The position numbers and the translations under genes were made by a program. A stretch of DNA of 64,000 nucleotides from Cyrtodaria siliqua (lineage: Eukaryota > Mollusca > Bivalvia > Adapedonta > Hiatellidae): assembly GCA_037043455.1 (NCBI GenBank), contig JAWPHD010001215.1, positions 248,001-312,000 of the forward strand. Direction: 5' to 3'. The notes below the pieces were generated by a model. It ran no database searches, was not told where the DNA came from, and saw only the letters and a list, made by a program, of their open reading frames with translations. Of the stretch, positions 21,442 to 31,960 are shown in pieces. Position 1 is the first letter of the stretch, and each line of letters opens with the position of its first letter.

Positions 21442-21491
21442 AAAAAAAAAAGTTTAAAACTATAATTACTTTGAAATAACCTTTGGAAAGA

Positions 21492-21788
21492 CTAAGTCAT
21501 ATGCATGATACCTATTTTTTTGTTGTTCTTACATGGTTTCAATCCAAGTGGTCGCATATAATATAGTGGTTTAGCACTCTTCTCTAATTTATCTTTGAGA
21601 TGAATAGGCGCCCATACTTCACCGTTGTCTAATAATGTTAATACCATGGATGGACCATATTCAGTATTCACTATTTTCGTATCTGTAATAGTGTATATTT
21701 TATTTATTTTCAAGTCTGTCCATTTCTGTGTGCTATTTTGATTTTACTCTTCAAGCAGTTCATCAAATTGTGCAGTTGTGATATCCAT
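21492..21788 (-). pseudogene. Small beta-rich protein (possible OB fold), in-frame stop
   Basis: Reads leftwards from the ATG at 21786-21788. TAA at 21744-21746 (codon 15) interrupts an otherwise open 98-codon frame. The readable part is mostly beta-forming (INKIYTITDTKIVNTEYGPS, then VLTLLDNGEVWAPIHL) and ends basic (PLGLKPCKNNKK). The strand pattern and neighbouring polymerase and integrase would suit a small single-strand DNA-binding OB-fold protein, but no diagnostic motif is present and this is a guess. It is divergent from the integrase. Confidence 0.4.
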
Positions 21789-21833
21789 TTTTTTTCTTTA
21801 TAGTTATATAAATTTTAATCTTTAGTAGAAAAA
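21789..21833. promoter_or_regulatory. Divergent promoter gap, 45 bp
   Basis: An A/T-rich gap (with TTATATAAATTTT) between the ATG of the possible OB-fold gene (minus) and that of the integrase (plus). Confidence 0.5.
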
Positions 21834-22521
21834 ATGGAAAAGCCCAAAAGGATTTTGGAGAGGTAACTCGGCAGTTAAAAAATTGTCAAAAGAGGCTGGT
21901 GTCAGTGAAAAACAGGCTTTAGAATTTTTAATAAAACAAGCTGTGTTGCAGATTTATTTACCCGCACCAAAGAAAATAATTAGACCCAGGTTTGATGTTT
22001 CTGCTAAAAAATGGAGTGCATCAAGCTGATTTGTTATTTCTGCCGCATGATACTTTTGGCTTTGGTCGTGGGCGCGAGGCAGAACAGAGATACATAGAGA
22101 CCAAGCTATAGTGGAAAGATTTAACAGAACATTAGCTGAAAGATAGTTTGGCTATCAGTATGCTAAGGAAATAGATTCACGAAAACGCAATAGAGAGTGG
22201 GTAAAAAGATTACCAGAATTTGTCAAAGCAATAAATGCGGAGACAAAAAAGCCTCCTCCTGTTGAAACAAAAACATTAAAAGATGATCCTATCTGTATAA
22301 ATGCCAGTGAAAGATATTTATATCAACCCGGGGAACAAGAAGGTGGAAGACGTAGAGCAACCGATCCAATGTGGAGTGTAAATATTCACAGGATTAATAA
22401 TTATATGATAACGCAAGGTATAAGAGTATATTATTTAAAAACACCAGCACCACAGAGAGGATTTGTCAAAGAAGAATTACTTATTGTTCCTGCTGATACC
22501 CAAATTCATAAGTTTTTATAG
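21834..22521 (+). pseudogene. Retroviral-type (rve) integrase, catalytic core deleted
   Basis: Starts at the ATG at 21834, with a frameshift within the first 12 codons. The N-terminal region has a helical KKLSKEAGVSEKQALEFLIK segment. The first catalytic Asp fits HQADLLFLPHDT (Asp codon 22028-22030) and the catalytic Glu fits VERFNRTLAER (Glu codon 22114-22116). The core between them spans only ~28 codons instead of roughly 100, so the second Asp and surrounding fold are gone. TAG at 22144-22146 is a further stop. The C-terminal domain is intact and reads through an SH3/chromo-like end (RGFVKEELLIVP). Known: the Polinton integrase joins element ends to host DNA. Here it cannot be active. The last 16 nt overlap the polymerase 3' end. 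Confidence 0.8.
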
Positions 22522-25500
22522 AAACCATATGCATCAGTTGTAATTCCATCTTCTCGAATGTATCTTTTAGTGTAAAATGGTGACAGTGTTACTTTGTTTA
22601 CTGTTATGCCGTATATTTGATATTTTATTGATCGCATCATATTCATTTCATGTGTAAACTTTTTCTTATCAAATAGTGCTTCTTTGTAGTTTTCAAAGTT
22701 TATATGTTTTTGAACTACGTAAGTTTTTACACCCTTTGCTTTTTTAATGAGTTGTTCATTCGCTCTCAAAATTGAATATAGCTTGGGTCTTAATCCAACA
22801 TACTCAGCTATAGCAACACCAGCACATTCGTCTTTCATTTTACCCAATACTTTTTTGTTTGTATCATCATGCATTGGGTGATTTTGAGGATAATCACTTA
22901 GATCATACTCATCTTTCATTTCAGCCATGTCTTTGTATGCATCATCTGTTCTGATGTCTACCAGTAGGCTGTCAGTGTCTGTGTATAATAAAGTACAGTC
23001 ATTTCCGAACCTTTTCTTTAGGGTATTATAATACCAATCATACATCATGTACTTTGAAAAATCCAATACTGACATTCCAACATAAATTGGTTTGTTTAAT
23101 GTTAATTTTGTTTTGTTTACATGTATTGCTGACAATTCATCTGAAAATTTTATACGCCTATTAAAGTTGGGTTTGGCTATTATTTTTCTTATCTTTTCAT
23201 TTTCAGAGCCGTCAGTTCTTACTAATTTTATGTCAGTTCGCTTTCTTAAATTTTCCATTGTTTTTCCAAATACTGAGTTATTCATAAGCTTGTAAAAATC
23301 TTTTTCAAATTGTGATTTAGCTTTTTTCCTAAGTTCTTTGTTTAAATTTATGTATGATGCCATACATTAAATTCTAGCACCCTGTGGATTTTTGTTAATT
23401 GCATGCCTAATGATAAATACAACTGTAAATTTTATTTTGTCCATAAGATTTGGTACTAGTTGTTCTGTCATAACGTTATTTTCTAATAAATTTGTTTGGT
23501 ACTCAGAAAACAATTCTTTTTTTACTTTTAATCTTTCAGGGGCAAGTGGGTAATCATTGTGACTATCATGTAGTTCTTTAGGATATTTTAAATCTACTTC
23601 AAGAAAATATCCTTTATCTTTTCTTAGCTCTTGTAATGTTTTTAAGTCAACCCATTTAAATCCGGAATATGGAAGTGGCTGACTCATTGCCCATACATAA
23701 AGATTATTTGCATCAAAATACATTTAAAAGCTGTTTTCCTCGTTAGGGTTATAATCAGCTACATGTGGATTGTTTGCTTTGGCATATCGTTTTGATACCA
23801 TACTAATTCCACCACGCATTCCTTTTTCTACAAACAAGTGCATGTCAATGTCTGTCAAAAGTTCTAATTCTATTTTTGAATATTTAAGTAAAGCATCCCA
23901 AGATAATCCAGGTGCTGTGTAGTAATGCAAGGGATCGAGTTTATATGTATTCATACATGTTTTTCTGAAAGTTTGAAATACATCTGCTAACTGAGTTACA
24001 TCAGTTTTTAGATATAAATCATGATAGTCTCCAAGAGTTTTACAGTTAAACTCTTTCCATATTTTTGAGCGTATTCGTAATCTTCGGGACTTATACTTTC
24101 ATCTTTGAGACTACTGTAAAACTTTTCTATAGGTGGTAATTGCGTTTCCTTAAATCTTTACACACTGTCCATATAATCATATGGGTAAACACCTTTTCGC
24201 AGAAGTAAATTTGTTTGTTCCCCAAACTGATTTTTAGTAATTTTGAAATCAGATTTGTCTGTTGCTTTAACCAATTCTTCTAGAGGCTTCACCATAAACT
24301 GACAGCTATCCAAGAACCTAAGTTGTCCTATGCTAAATGATATGTATTTTTCAGCATTGTTTTGGATGCATGTAATATTACCTGACATTTTATGTATTTT
24401 TTGCATGATGAGATGACTTATCATATCCTTTGAGGTTATGAAATTCAACAGGGATAATTGTTTTACCTGGTTTTATTTTTAGTTTCAGGCTACAGTTTTT
24501 GTGTGCTGCACCTCTATATTCACCTGTAAAATGACAGTGGTCTCTTACTTTGCCGTTTTTACCGCATTTTCTACCTATTTCATTCTCGCATATCCAGCAG
24601 TGTGTTGCTTTTTCATAATCTTCCTCATTTTGTTGTGTCATGATTAATGGTTTTGGGTGAGCAAATATTTTATTAATGTTGCTCTTCTCACATTCTAGAT
24701 GTTTTAAAAACTTTTCAACAGCATCTTCACCTCTGTAAATAACAGGTTCTTCAGCTTTGCCATCATATCTGACAACCTGGTAACCAAAACTACAAGCTTC
24801 TTGTACATTTTGAATTTCTGATTTCTTTCCAAATTTGGTTGATTGCGGTTTGACTATACTCTCAAAATCAGCATATATTGTATAAGGCACATGCATCTGA
24901 TTTTGATAATTTTTAAATTTTATGTGATTTTTACCTTCTTGCGGCATTTCTATTCTGCAAGAATTTTTGTTGATACCATCACAGTCTTCTTTGTGTTTGG
25001 TAAGTAGTCCTTTTCCAGAATAGCCGTGAAGGCAACGATCGCAGAAGTAAGTTTGACCATGGTGTTTGTTTTGGTCCCAGAGTAGTTTATTCAGATTTTT
25101 AATCCAGCAATAGTGATATTTTGTTGTTAATTTTTTTGGTTCGTTGGAATAATCATCAGGGTTATAGTTGTCATCTATAATTTCTTCTTCATTATTTGGA
25201 TCGTCTTCGTTCTCTGATTCAACCTCAGTGTCTTCAGATATTAAGATCAAATTAATTCGTTCAATATCTTTTGGTTGTTCTGATATTTTATATGGAAAAA
25301 CAGATACCTTTTTATTTTTTCCTGTTATGGTATATCCATAAACATTAATAGCAAGATTATTTTGTTTTTCTACTTTGGTTATTTGAGAAGTTGGAGTGGG
25401 AAAATCAATACCATCCATATTCATCTTACCCATGTGTTTGTTATAACTAGATATCCTAGTTGGATTATTTTTATTAGGCCACAAAGCAGAAACCAATGCC

Positions 25501-26282
25501 ACTTCCAAGCACTTATTATCTTCATTATTGACATTAATTATTGCTTTTTTATCAGATACTGCTTTAGACAAAGGAATATATGAAGAACCTTTTAATGGTT
25601 CATACTTTGCAATATTTAAGTAAAGCTTAACACAATAATCAATCTCCAATCCTGATGCTGTGTTTGTAAATCTTTCAAGACTCTCTTGTATATATGCAGA
25701 TGATTCATCGTAAAACTCATTTATTTATTCAGCGTTTAAGATTGCATTTTGTTCGCTGTGTAATACTGCTGTGGTGTATTTTTTGGTATTACCATCATCT
25801 TTGAATAAATTTACAGTGAGACCTAATTGAAACTTTAATCCATTCATCTTTGTCAGCTCTTTGCTTATTTGTTTTGTGATAATGGATTTTTTATCACGAA
25901 ATAGTTTTTGAGGGTCTTTGTATTTCTCGGCAGATATCTCGTATGCTTTGAAATAGCCACACATTGGTTTGTCAACCAGTTTTAATTTTCTATCTTGAAA
26001 AACTTGTTTTAGTTCATTTATAACATTTTCCTGTAATTTAGCATATTTCTGCTTTTGTTCATTTATAACATTTTCTTGTAATTTATCATATTTCTGCTTT
26101 TCTCGTTTACGTTGTTTTTTAGCACGTCGTCTCTTGAGTAAATTTTCTAATGTTTGAGATTTAACCTCTTTTAAAGTTTCCTTTGGTTTTAATGCATTAA
26201 TACCATTAGACAGTGTTTGCTTATCTATTACACCTGTTTTAAACAGGAGTATTAATTATTTTATAGTCTCCTCGTTTTCCAT
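22506..26282 (-). pseudogene. Protein-primed family B DNA polymerase (Polinton PolB), multiply broken
   Basis: About 1,258 codons reading leftwards from the ATG at 26280-26282. Seen in order: a basic coiled region with a duplicated KLQENVINE block; a C-x2-C-x12-H-x3-C finger (~25040); exonuclease I motif YADFES (~24870); an endonuclease VII-like RDHCHFTGEYRGAAH (~24525); Exo II NLKGYD (~24430); Exo III FLDSCQFM (~24310); polymerase A YFDANNLYVWAM (~23700); B MNNSVFGK (~23275); C YTDTDS (~22975). This order defines the protein-primed PolB branch. Lesions include TAA at 26256-26258 and 25725-25727, a frameshift just after NLKGYD, a stop and shift between 24160 and 23955, and stops near 23724 and 23364. 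The catalytic motifs themselves are unaltered, so decay is moderate. Its ancestral role is replication of the linear genome. Confidence 0.9.
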
Positions 26283-26349
26283 ACTTTATTTGCTATATAT
26301 TAAAAATATTTTTTTCTTAAATATAAAATAATTATATACAAAAAAGACA
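26283..26349. promoter_or_regulatory. Divergent promoter gap, 67 bp
   Basis: An A/T-only gap (TATATATTAAAAATATTTTT and ATTATATACAAAAAAG) between the polymerase start (minus) and the Cys-rich gene start (plus). It is the longest of the four divergent gaps. Confidence 0.55.
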
Positions 26350-26619
26350 ATGGAAAGCAATGTTTGTCAATTTCTTAAAATTGGATTACATAACCCATGT
26401 AAAAGCAAGCCAACAAAATATTCCGATTATTGCAGTTTGCATAAATATAGATTAAAGAAAAGTCATGTGTTACCGTGCCTAAAATGTAAAAAAGGCACTT
26501 GTGCGAGATATCAAGTATGTGTTGGTTGTGGTGCTCATTCGATTAGAATGAAACACGAATACTGGAGGTTAAAGTCGTACAACGCTGAGTGTCTCCGATT
26601 TAGATGTATTGAGGTTTAA
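26350..26619 (+). CDS. Small Cys-rich zinc-binding protein
   Basis: An intact 89-residue ORF. Cys and His are spaced as a tandem zinc-binding module: Cys6 and Cys17, then YCSLHKY, then PCLKCKKGTC, then CVGCGAH. The protein is basic (LKKS, CKKG, RMKH). Two CxxC knuckles suggest a zinc ribbon or binuclear site. It is the last gene before the right terminal repeat and diverges from the polymerase, so a role in early expression or host interaction is plausible but unproven. The undamaged frame contrasts with the broken polymerase next to it. Confidence 0.6.
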   Translation: MESNVCQFLKIGLHNPCKSKPTKYSDYCSLHKYRLKKSHVLPCLKCKKGTCARYQVCVGCGAHSIRMKHEYWRLKSYNAECLRFRCIEV

Positions 26620-26720
26620 ACATATTTTGTTAATTTCGTGTTTATTTGTTGATTTAACTAAAATTCTGATAACAAATCGACAAATTTGTTTTGTATTAAA
26701 AACACATTTTATATTTTTAG

Positions 26721-26850
26721 GCCCGTGTAATTTTGATAACTATTAAAAAATTTAAACTTGCAATTATATATGTATTTTGGGGCGTTTCTGTTGTAATTTG
26801 AGGCGAAACAGAGTGAGACGAAAATTACAATAGAAACCCCAAAATACATA
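26721..26850 (-). repeat. Right terminal inverted repeat
   Basis: This is the partner of the left repeat. In the inverse strand it starts TATGTATTTTGGGGTTTCTA and keeps the same internal palindrome. The inner part (GTAATTTTGATAACTATTAA...) pairs with left positions 11785-11825. The two ends differ mainly by a 64 bp insertion or deletion and a few substitutions. Confidence 0.85.
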
Positions 26851-27466
26851 TATATTTCATCAATATATTCTGAAAATGCACCAAATTCATCAAATGCTAT
26901 GTAGAAAAGGCGTTGGTTTGTTTCACCGTTCTTGATGTTTAGCACTAGCTGTGCTCAAGATACTTATTAGTTTCTACATCTACATTTTAAGAAACTGAGT
27001 GTACTATTTGACCCTAATGTTTCTGTCGGTGGTAGAAAAACAAACATAGTGAAATAATAGGACAGAGTAAAGCATCGATCGATTGAAGCAGAAGACAGGT
27101 AAAGTTTCCAAACCGTGTTTTCATCACCTTCAAATTTGAACTACTCCGTAGCATCAGACCAAACCGGATGACCGGTTACAGGTACACTGGCATAGGAACG
27201 TTTCATTGATATGGGGGTCCAATGGCAACCTCAAACTTTGTTAAACGTATAAAAAAAAAAGAGATGAAGCACCAATAGTGGTGCGAACGCCGGATTGCGA
27301 ATTTAACATTTTAACTGAAAAATATGTGTGAAAAGTGGGGATAGTACAAGAAAATACATGACATAGTTGGGGTTATTTTCATATAACATTTGTAATGCTA
27401 TTGAACAAGTGTCAAGTATCAAAGCTTTTGGACAATTCAAAAAATAAAAATGAGGGGAAAAAAAAC
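26851..27466. other. Right flank of the element, possible exon-like frame
   Basis: On the minus strand about 26855-26945 is open and reads NIKNGETNQRLFYIAFDEFG and onward, running straight into the element's end; an AG acceptor-like site precedes it. It may be a host or repeat-derived coding fragment cut by the insertion. The rest, to 27466, shows no gene; a poly-A-like run sits near 27250. Confidence 0.35.
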
Positions 27467-28371
27467 TTAATCGAAAACTTCAAAACTCGTAGACGGACGG
27501 ACGGATAGACGGACAGACAGATGGAAATCGCCAAACTGTAAGCCTGGATTTTCTAAGCAATCCAGCCAAAAAATAATTAAGAAAAAAATTCTGTACATTA
27601 TGGTGGCGTCTAAACCCGACAATTTTGCTATTATTTCGGGCGTTTGTTTAAGCCAAAGGTTTTTCAGCATTGTAAGTGAGTAATTTTAACAAAATGTAAA
27701 TACATTATATATAATCGTAACTGGCAATTTAAGTGGTAAATAAAAACACCTTAATTTCGAAATTCGGTTAAGAAATAAATATTTTACAGCCATCAATTTA
27801 GATGAGGCTTTTTGTATGTAAATTCCTATCTATCTGTCTACATCCTGCATTACCCTCTTTCGGGTATTATGTACATCTGCCGTGTTGCTGGGACAGCAAA
27901 ACGTTAAGAAATCTCAAATATCTTTGTTATCAATTATTCAGGATGTGGTGGTCCAGTGGAAACCTCAAAGTTAGGGTTATTTTCATACAACATTTGTAAT
28001 GATATTGAACAAGTGTCAAGTTTCAACGCTTTCCGACAATTCATTTTGAGAAATGAGGAAAAAACTTTAACGAAAGGATAGACGGACAGACAGATGGAAA
28101 TCGCCAAACTGTAAGCCTGGATTTGCTACTTTTAACAAAATGTAAATACATTATATATAATTTAACCTGGCAATTTTAGTGGTAAATAAAAACACCTAAG
28201 TTTCGAAATTCGGTTAAGAAATAAATATTTTACAGCCATCAATTTAGATAAGGCTTTTTGTATGTAAATTCCTATCTATCTATCTACATCCTGCATTACC
28301 CTCTTTCGGGTATTATGTACATCTGTCACGTTGCTGGGACAGCAAAAAATTAAGAAATCTCAAATATAACT
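27467..28371 (+). repeat. Duplicated AT-rich block
   Basis: About 27500-27545 plus 27680-27920 recurs at about 28080-28370, including GACAGACAGATGGAAATCGC, AACAAAATGTAAATACATTA and CTCTTTCGGGTATTATGTAC. The second copy lacks the ~135 bp present in the first after 'gcctggattt'. Short ORFs are not convincing. Confidence 0.75.
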
Positions 28372-28679
28372 TCAGTTAGCCTCAATAGTTTGCTATCAAT
28401 TTTTCTGGATGACTTAATTTCGGTTTGCCCAACTCGTCAAAACCATTTTTGGATAAAAGGTCGAAGCGCCCCAATATGTAACATAGGGTAAAAATACTTT
28501 TTGAACTTCCCCTACCCCCACACGCCAGTCAAATTATTGGGATCTCTGGAAGGAGGCTGTTCCTACCCCTGTCAGTGTGAGTAACATCTTGGGACCTAAC
28601 CATCGTTTAGTCACTCTAGACCTGGTGTTGTTCTAGTAGTTATATTTTTTCATAATGGACCTTAATGTTACTGTGCGGT
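28372..28679. other. Spacer without recognised features
   Basis: Mixed-composition sequence; no gene, inverted repeat or tandem structure seen. Confidence 0.5.
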
Positions 28680-29036
28680 AAAAAAGATGTGATAACAGAG
28701 TGGTTAGCTTATTTGCCTCTGGATATAGAAGTCTGGGGTTCGACTCCCGGAGGTTCACGTCTCGAGAATTGAAAACTAGAACTTATTCGTGCAAGATAGT
28801 TAAAGTTACTGTGAAAGTATGTCATTCTTCCTACGGATGAAAAGCCGTTGGTCCCCTGTGAAGGGAGAGACCTACCCTATTCAGGTTAAAAATCTCGCTG
28901 AATTTCTGTGGTTATCACAAAAAAAGCAGGTAAACTCATCCACAGAAACGAAACTGTGATAATCAAAGGTATGTGTACAATACGTCAATAGTATTGAAAG
29001 AAAGAAAGAAAGAAGAAAGAAGAAAGAAGAAAGATG
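28680..29036 (+). mobile_element. tRNA-derived SINE with GAAA tail
   Basis: The head has an A-box-like CAGAGTGGTTAGCTTATTTG and, about 35 nt on, a perfect B-box GGGTTCGACTCCC, as in a tRNA-derived Pol III promoter. The body includes AAAGCCGTTGGTCCCCTGTG and an internal TTTCTGTGG...CCACAGAAA stem. It ends in a GAAAGAAAGAAAG / AAGAAAGAAG simple-sequence tail (28998-29033). Known: SINEs start with such a promoter and end in a simple repeat used for reverse transcription. Confidence 0.8.
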
Positions 29037-29374
29037 GATCGGTAATAAGCACCTTGCTCACTAATTGTTTACTAACAGACCATACGTCATAATGTGATGA
29101 CATACGATGATGACGTAAATCAATGACGTCTTTTCATTTTATTATAATTTCCGTAACATTTCCGGAAATTACCAGGTTGTTCGGGTTTGGCACGAATGAA
29201 AACGGAATAACCTCGTCGATTTCCGTCTATGGCTTCCAATAGTGGACGATCCGAATACGGAAATCTGCGAAGAATTCCGATTGCATTTATGGTTTTACGA
29301 GATGGCGGTAATGATAACAAATGAAAGATGTTTTTTATCGGTAATTATCAAATCATTTGTTTATCCTAATCGGT
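29037..29374. other. Spacer, slightly GC-richer, weak exon candidate
   Basis: A 66-codon minus-strand frame (29120-29320) has a mixed, soluble-looking composition (e.g. RRFPYSDRPLLEAIDGNRRG) but no motif I recognise and no clear splice sites. I do not call it a gene. Confidence 0.3.
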
Positions 29375-31340
29375 TAGCAGAACAGAACAGAACAGAACAG
29401 ATATTTTATTAAGACTTGTACAAAGTACATCGTCATTCAGAACATATATACAATATACGAATATAACAAAGTCACGTAAACAGAGTATATAAATCAACTG
29501 TCAGTATAGTTTACATCATCATAGTTAGAGGATGAACAATATTATATTTATACTAAGCATTCAAAATAGAAAGTCTAACATTTAAAGCACATTTTATATA
29601 CCTCGCTAAATTGAGTAATATATCATTGTTTGAAGTTTTCATCAGTTCTATATATTTGAACATAGATGGCCTTAGGTGGTAATATCTTTTAATATATTTT
29701 TTTCTTAGTTCATTGTAACATTGACACACACATATAAAATGGTATTCGTCTTCCAGATCTTGTGAGTTACAACATAAACAATATCTTTCATTTCTCGGTA
29801 TGCGATTTCTTGCATAGCGTCCAGTTTGTATGTTAAGAGAATGTGCAGATAATCTTATTCTTGAAACAAAGAATCTCAAATTGCTAGGTAAAACATTTAG
29901 ATAGTGTTCATATGAAAAATCAGATTTAAAATATTTATAGTTTTCAAGAACAACACAGCTATCAATTGACCCATACCACTCTTGCTTAAAACAGTCAATT
30001 ATTCGTTGTTTAAAAACACATGGAAATGTTTTAACATTCAGCATATCCTGAATGTTAAATAAATAGGCAAAACCATAATCAGATAATAACTTTTTTACAT
30101 TCGAAACCCAATTTTTACAACCTCTTTCACAGTGATATACACCTTGTTCATAGAGTTTTTTCATCAGAATGTTATTAGTATTTATTACTTTACACCAATA
30201 CTTAATAATTCTTATATATCTCGTAATATATAGAGGGTAACGCCCAAGTTCACCATATACACCTACTGTGCATGTATTTAATCTAACGTTAAGCAACCGT
30301 TTACAGAACTTTAGGTGTATTCTTTCTATTACTTTTGATTTAGAGAATCCCCATATTTCAGCGGCATATCCTAGTGCAGAACCTACAAATGAATCAAATA
30401 ATTGGCATAGTGTTTTTGGCTTTAACTTAATCTTTTTACAATTCGCTAATAAAGTGTAGAGCAATTTTAGTGACTTACCAATTAAATGTTCTTGATTTAA
30501 TGAAAAATTGCCCGTATAATTAAAAACTGTGCCTAAATAGTTAAAATCATTTACAACTTCGATATTTTGACCGTTATAGGTCCAACGTTCATTTTGAAGT
30601 AGCCCTCCTCTTTTTCTAAACACCATTATCTTGGTTTTAGTGGTATTTACTTCAAGACCCCAATTATTACAATATGTGTATAGAAGATTTAAGTTATTTT
30701 GTAATTCCACTGGAGATTTACCTCAAATGGCCATATCATCAGCAAACAGTAACAATATCAGAACTATATCATCAATCTGTAAGCCTGAATTCACATCATT
30801 TTGTAGATGCAGCTCAAGATCTTCAATAAATAACGAAAATAACAAAGTAGATATTACCTCCCCTTGACGTAATCCAACCGCACATTCGAAATAGTCTGAA
30901 TAAGTACCACAACTCTTCACGCATGATTTCACCTTTTCGGACATGTCTTTAATAATTCGTAATATCTTTCCTTGTATACCAGATTTATATAGTTTAAGCC
31001 ATAAAGCATTTCTATATATAGTATCAAAACATCGTTTTAGGTCTACAAAGGCAACATATAAACGTTTATTCTCATTCAAATATTTTTCAACAATAGAGAG
31101 AAGAACAAATAAAGCATCAACAGTGGAATGGCCTTTTCTAAAACCAAACTGTGCATCAGAAATAATGTTATTCTTTTCACAAACACAGTCAATTCTTTTA
31201 TATAATATAGTGGTAAATATTTTTGACAGGCAACTAACTAGACATATACGTTTCTGCGACACAAAATCTACTTTTATTAAATTGTGAATTGTGTTGACGA
31301 ATTTTGGCCAATGAACAATATGCAAGGTAACACTTTGGGC
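29375..31340 (-). pseudogene. LINE (non-LTR retrotransposon) reverse transcriptase, 5'-truncated
   Basis: The readable reverse transcriptase begins near 31280 (LVSCLSKIFTTILYKRI), then QFGFRKGHSTVDALFV, an AFVDLKRCFDTIYRN segment and GLRQGEVISTLLFSLFIEDL, and reaches the catalytic FADDMAI (30723-30743). One in-frame TGA lies directly after it. The second part (to 29553) holds the thumb and a C-terminal CLCC...H...C knuckle typical of LINE ORF2. The 3' end has AATAAAATA followed by a TCTGT simple-repeat tail (about 29375-29400). No endonuclease domain is present, so the copy is 5'-truncated. The clade is not determined. Apart from one stop the frame is clean, suggesting a fairly young insertion. 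Confidence 0.85.
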
Positions 31341-31664
31341 TACGCTTCCGGTTAGTGGCCGTTTTGGCGACATAGGTAAAAATGCAATTTCATTGTCATT
31401 TTTGGATGGGTTCGAGAAAGGTTTTTATGTTTTTTTTCACCTCATTCTGCTTGGAAACCACCATTCTTAATGATTTCTACGAATGCTTAAATCTTGTTAA
31501 TTTCGTAACGAAATATGCTACTTTACAGAATACATAGTCGCCCATAAACTACCGTAAATGACCGAAGACTTTTCAAAAGGTTGGATTGGTATGTTTAGTT
31601 TTCGCCTGCATGATACCATAGGAGCTCGCTTCCGCTCGCGTCGCTTCGCGGCGCAAGCTGAGCT
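31341..31664. other. Non-coding spacer
   Basis: No gene seen. A short palindromic GC-rich tract (GCTTCCGCTCGCGTCGCTTC) lies near 31627, next to the following hairpin repeat. Confidence 0.4.
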
Positions 31665-31960
31665 GGCTATGAAATAGGTTAAACCTATAGGGCGAGCACA
31701 GTTCATGTTTGATTGTGCGGTATGTATGCACCGGTATGTGCAAGTCTAACTGCGAGAATCATAGCTCTTATGGTGTGTACCTATAACATTGTAGGTACAT
31801 ACCACCATAAGGGCCATGATTCTCACGTCTAGTGCAAGTCTACCTGTACGTGTCATATGAATCGTGACATCCCACCCTCAACAAATTTCAATTCGTGTTT
31901 GTGTGTGTAGTTCTAAGGATTATAGTCCGTCCGCCTACGACAGGCGTCCTACTTTAATGA
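31665..31960. repeat. Dispersed hairpin repeat, second copy
   Basis: Homologous to 6050-6345 plus 6885-6985: TTAAACCTATAGGGCGAGCA, arms AGCTCTTATGGTG/CACCATAAGGGC with a short loop, then GTGACATCCCACC and GTCCGCCTACGACAGGCG. Comparing both copies defines the whole element. Confidence 0.75.

Larger units (their letters stand above)
11633..26850. mobile_element. Polinton/Maverick-type (adintovirus-like) endogenous element, decaying
   Basis: About 15.2 kb bounded by inverted repeats and carrying the Polinton signature set: protein-primed family B DNA polymerase, retroviral-type integrase, packaging ATPase next to a double jelly-roll capsid gene, and a penton-like protein. Known: Polintons are 15-20 kb and integrate with their own rve integrase, usually giving a 6 bp duplication. 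Seen here: genes alternate head-to-head across A/T-only gaps and tail-to-tail with small overlaps. No adenain-type maturation protease is recognisable. Most long genes have stops or frameshifts, and the integrase has lost part of its catalytic core. Five short ORFs (13840-14337, 14362-15006, 19917-20408, 20771-21007, 26350-26619) remain open. The left 1.7 kb looks host-derived. No target-site duplication was found. Confidence 0.88.

Noticed and set aside
13317..26282. Many in-frame TAA stops in viral genes, suggesting a reassigned stop codon
   Set aside because: Genuine gene ends also use TAA, TAG and TGA, and several genes have true frameshifts and a core deletion. Decay explains the data better.
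29120..29320. 66-codon minus-strand frame as a host exon
   Set aside because: No recognised family, no convincing splice sites, and it lies between a SINE and a LINE.
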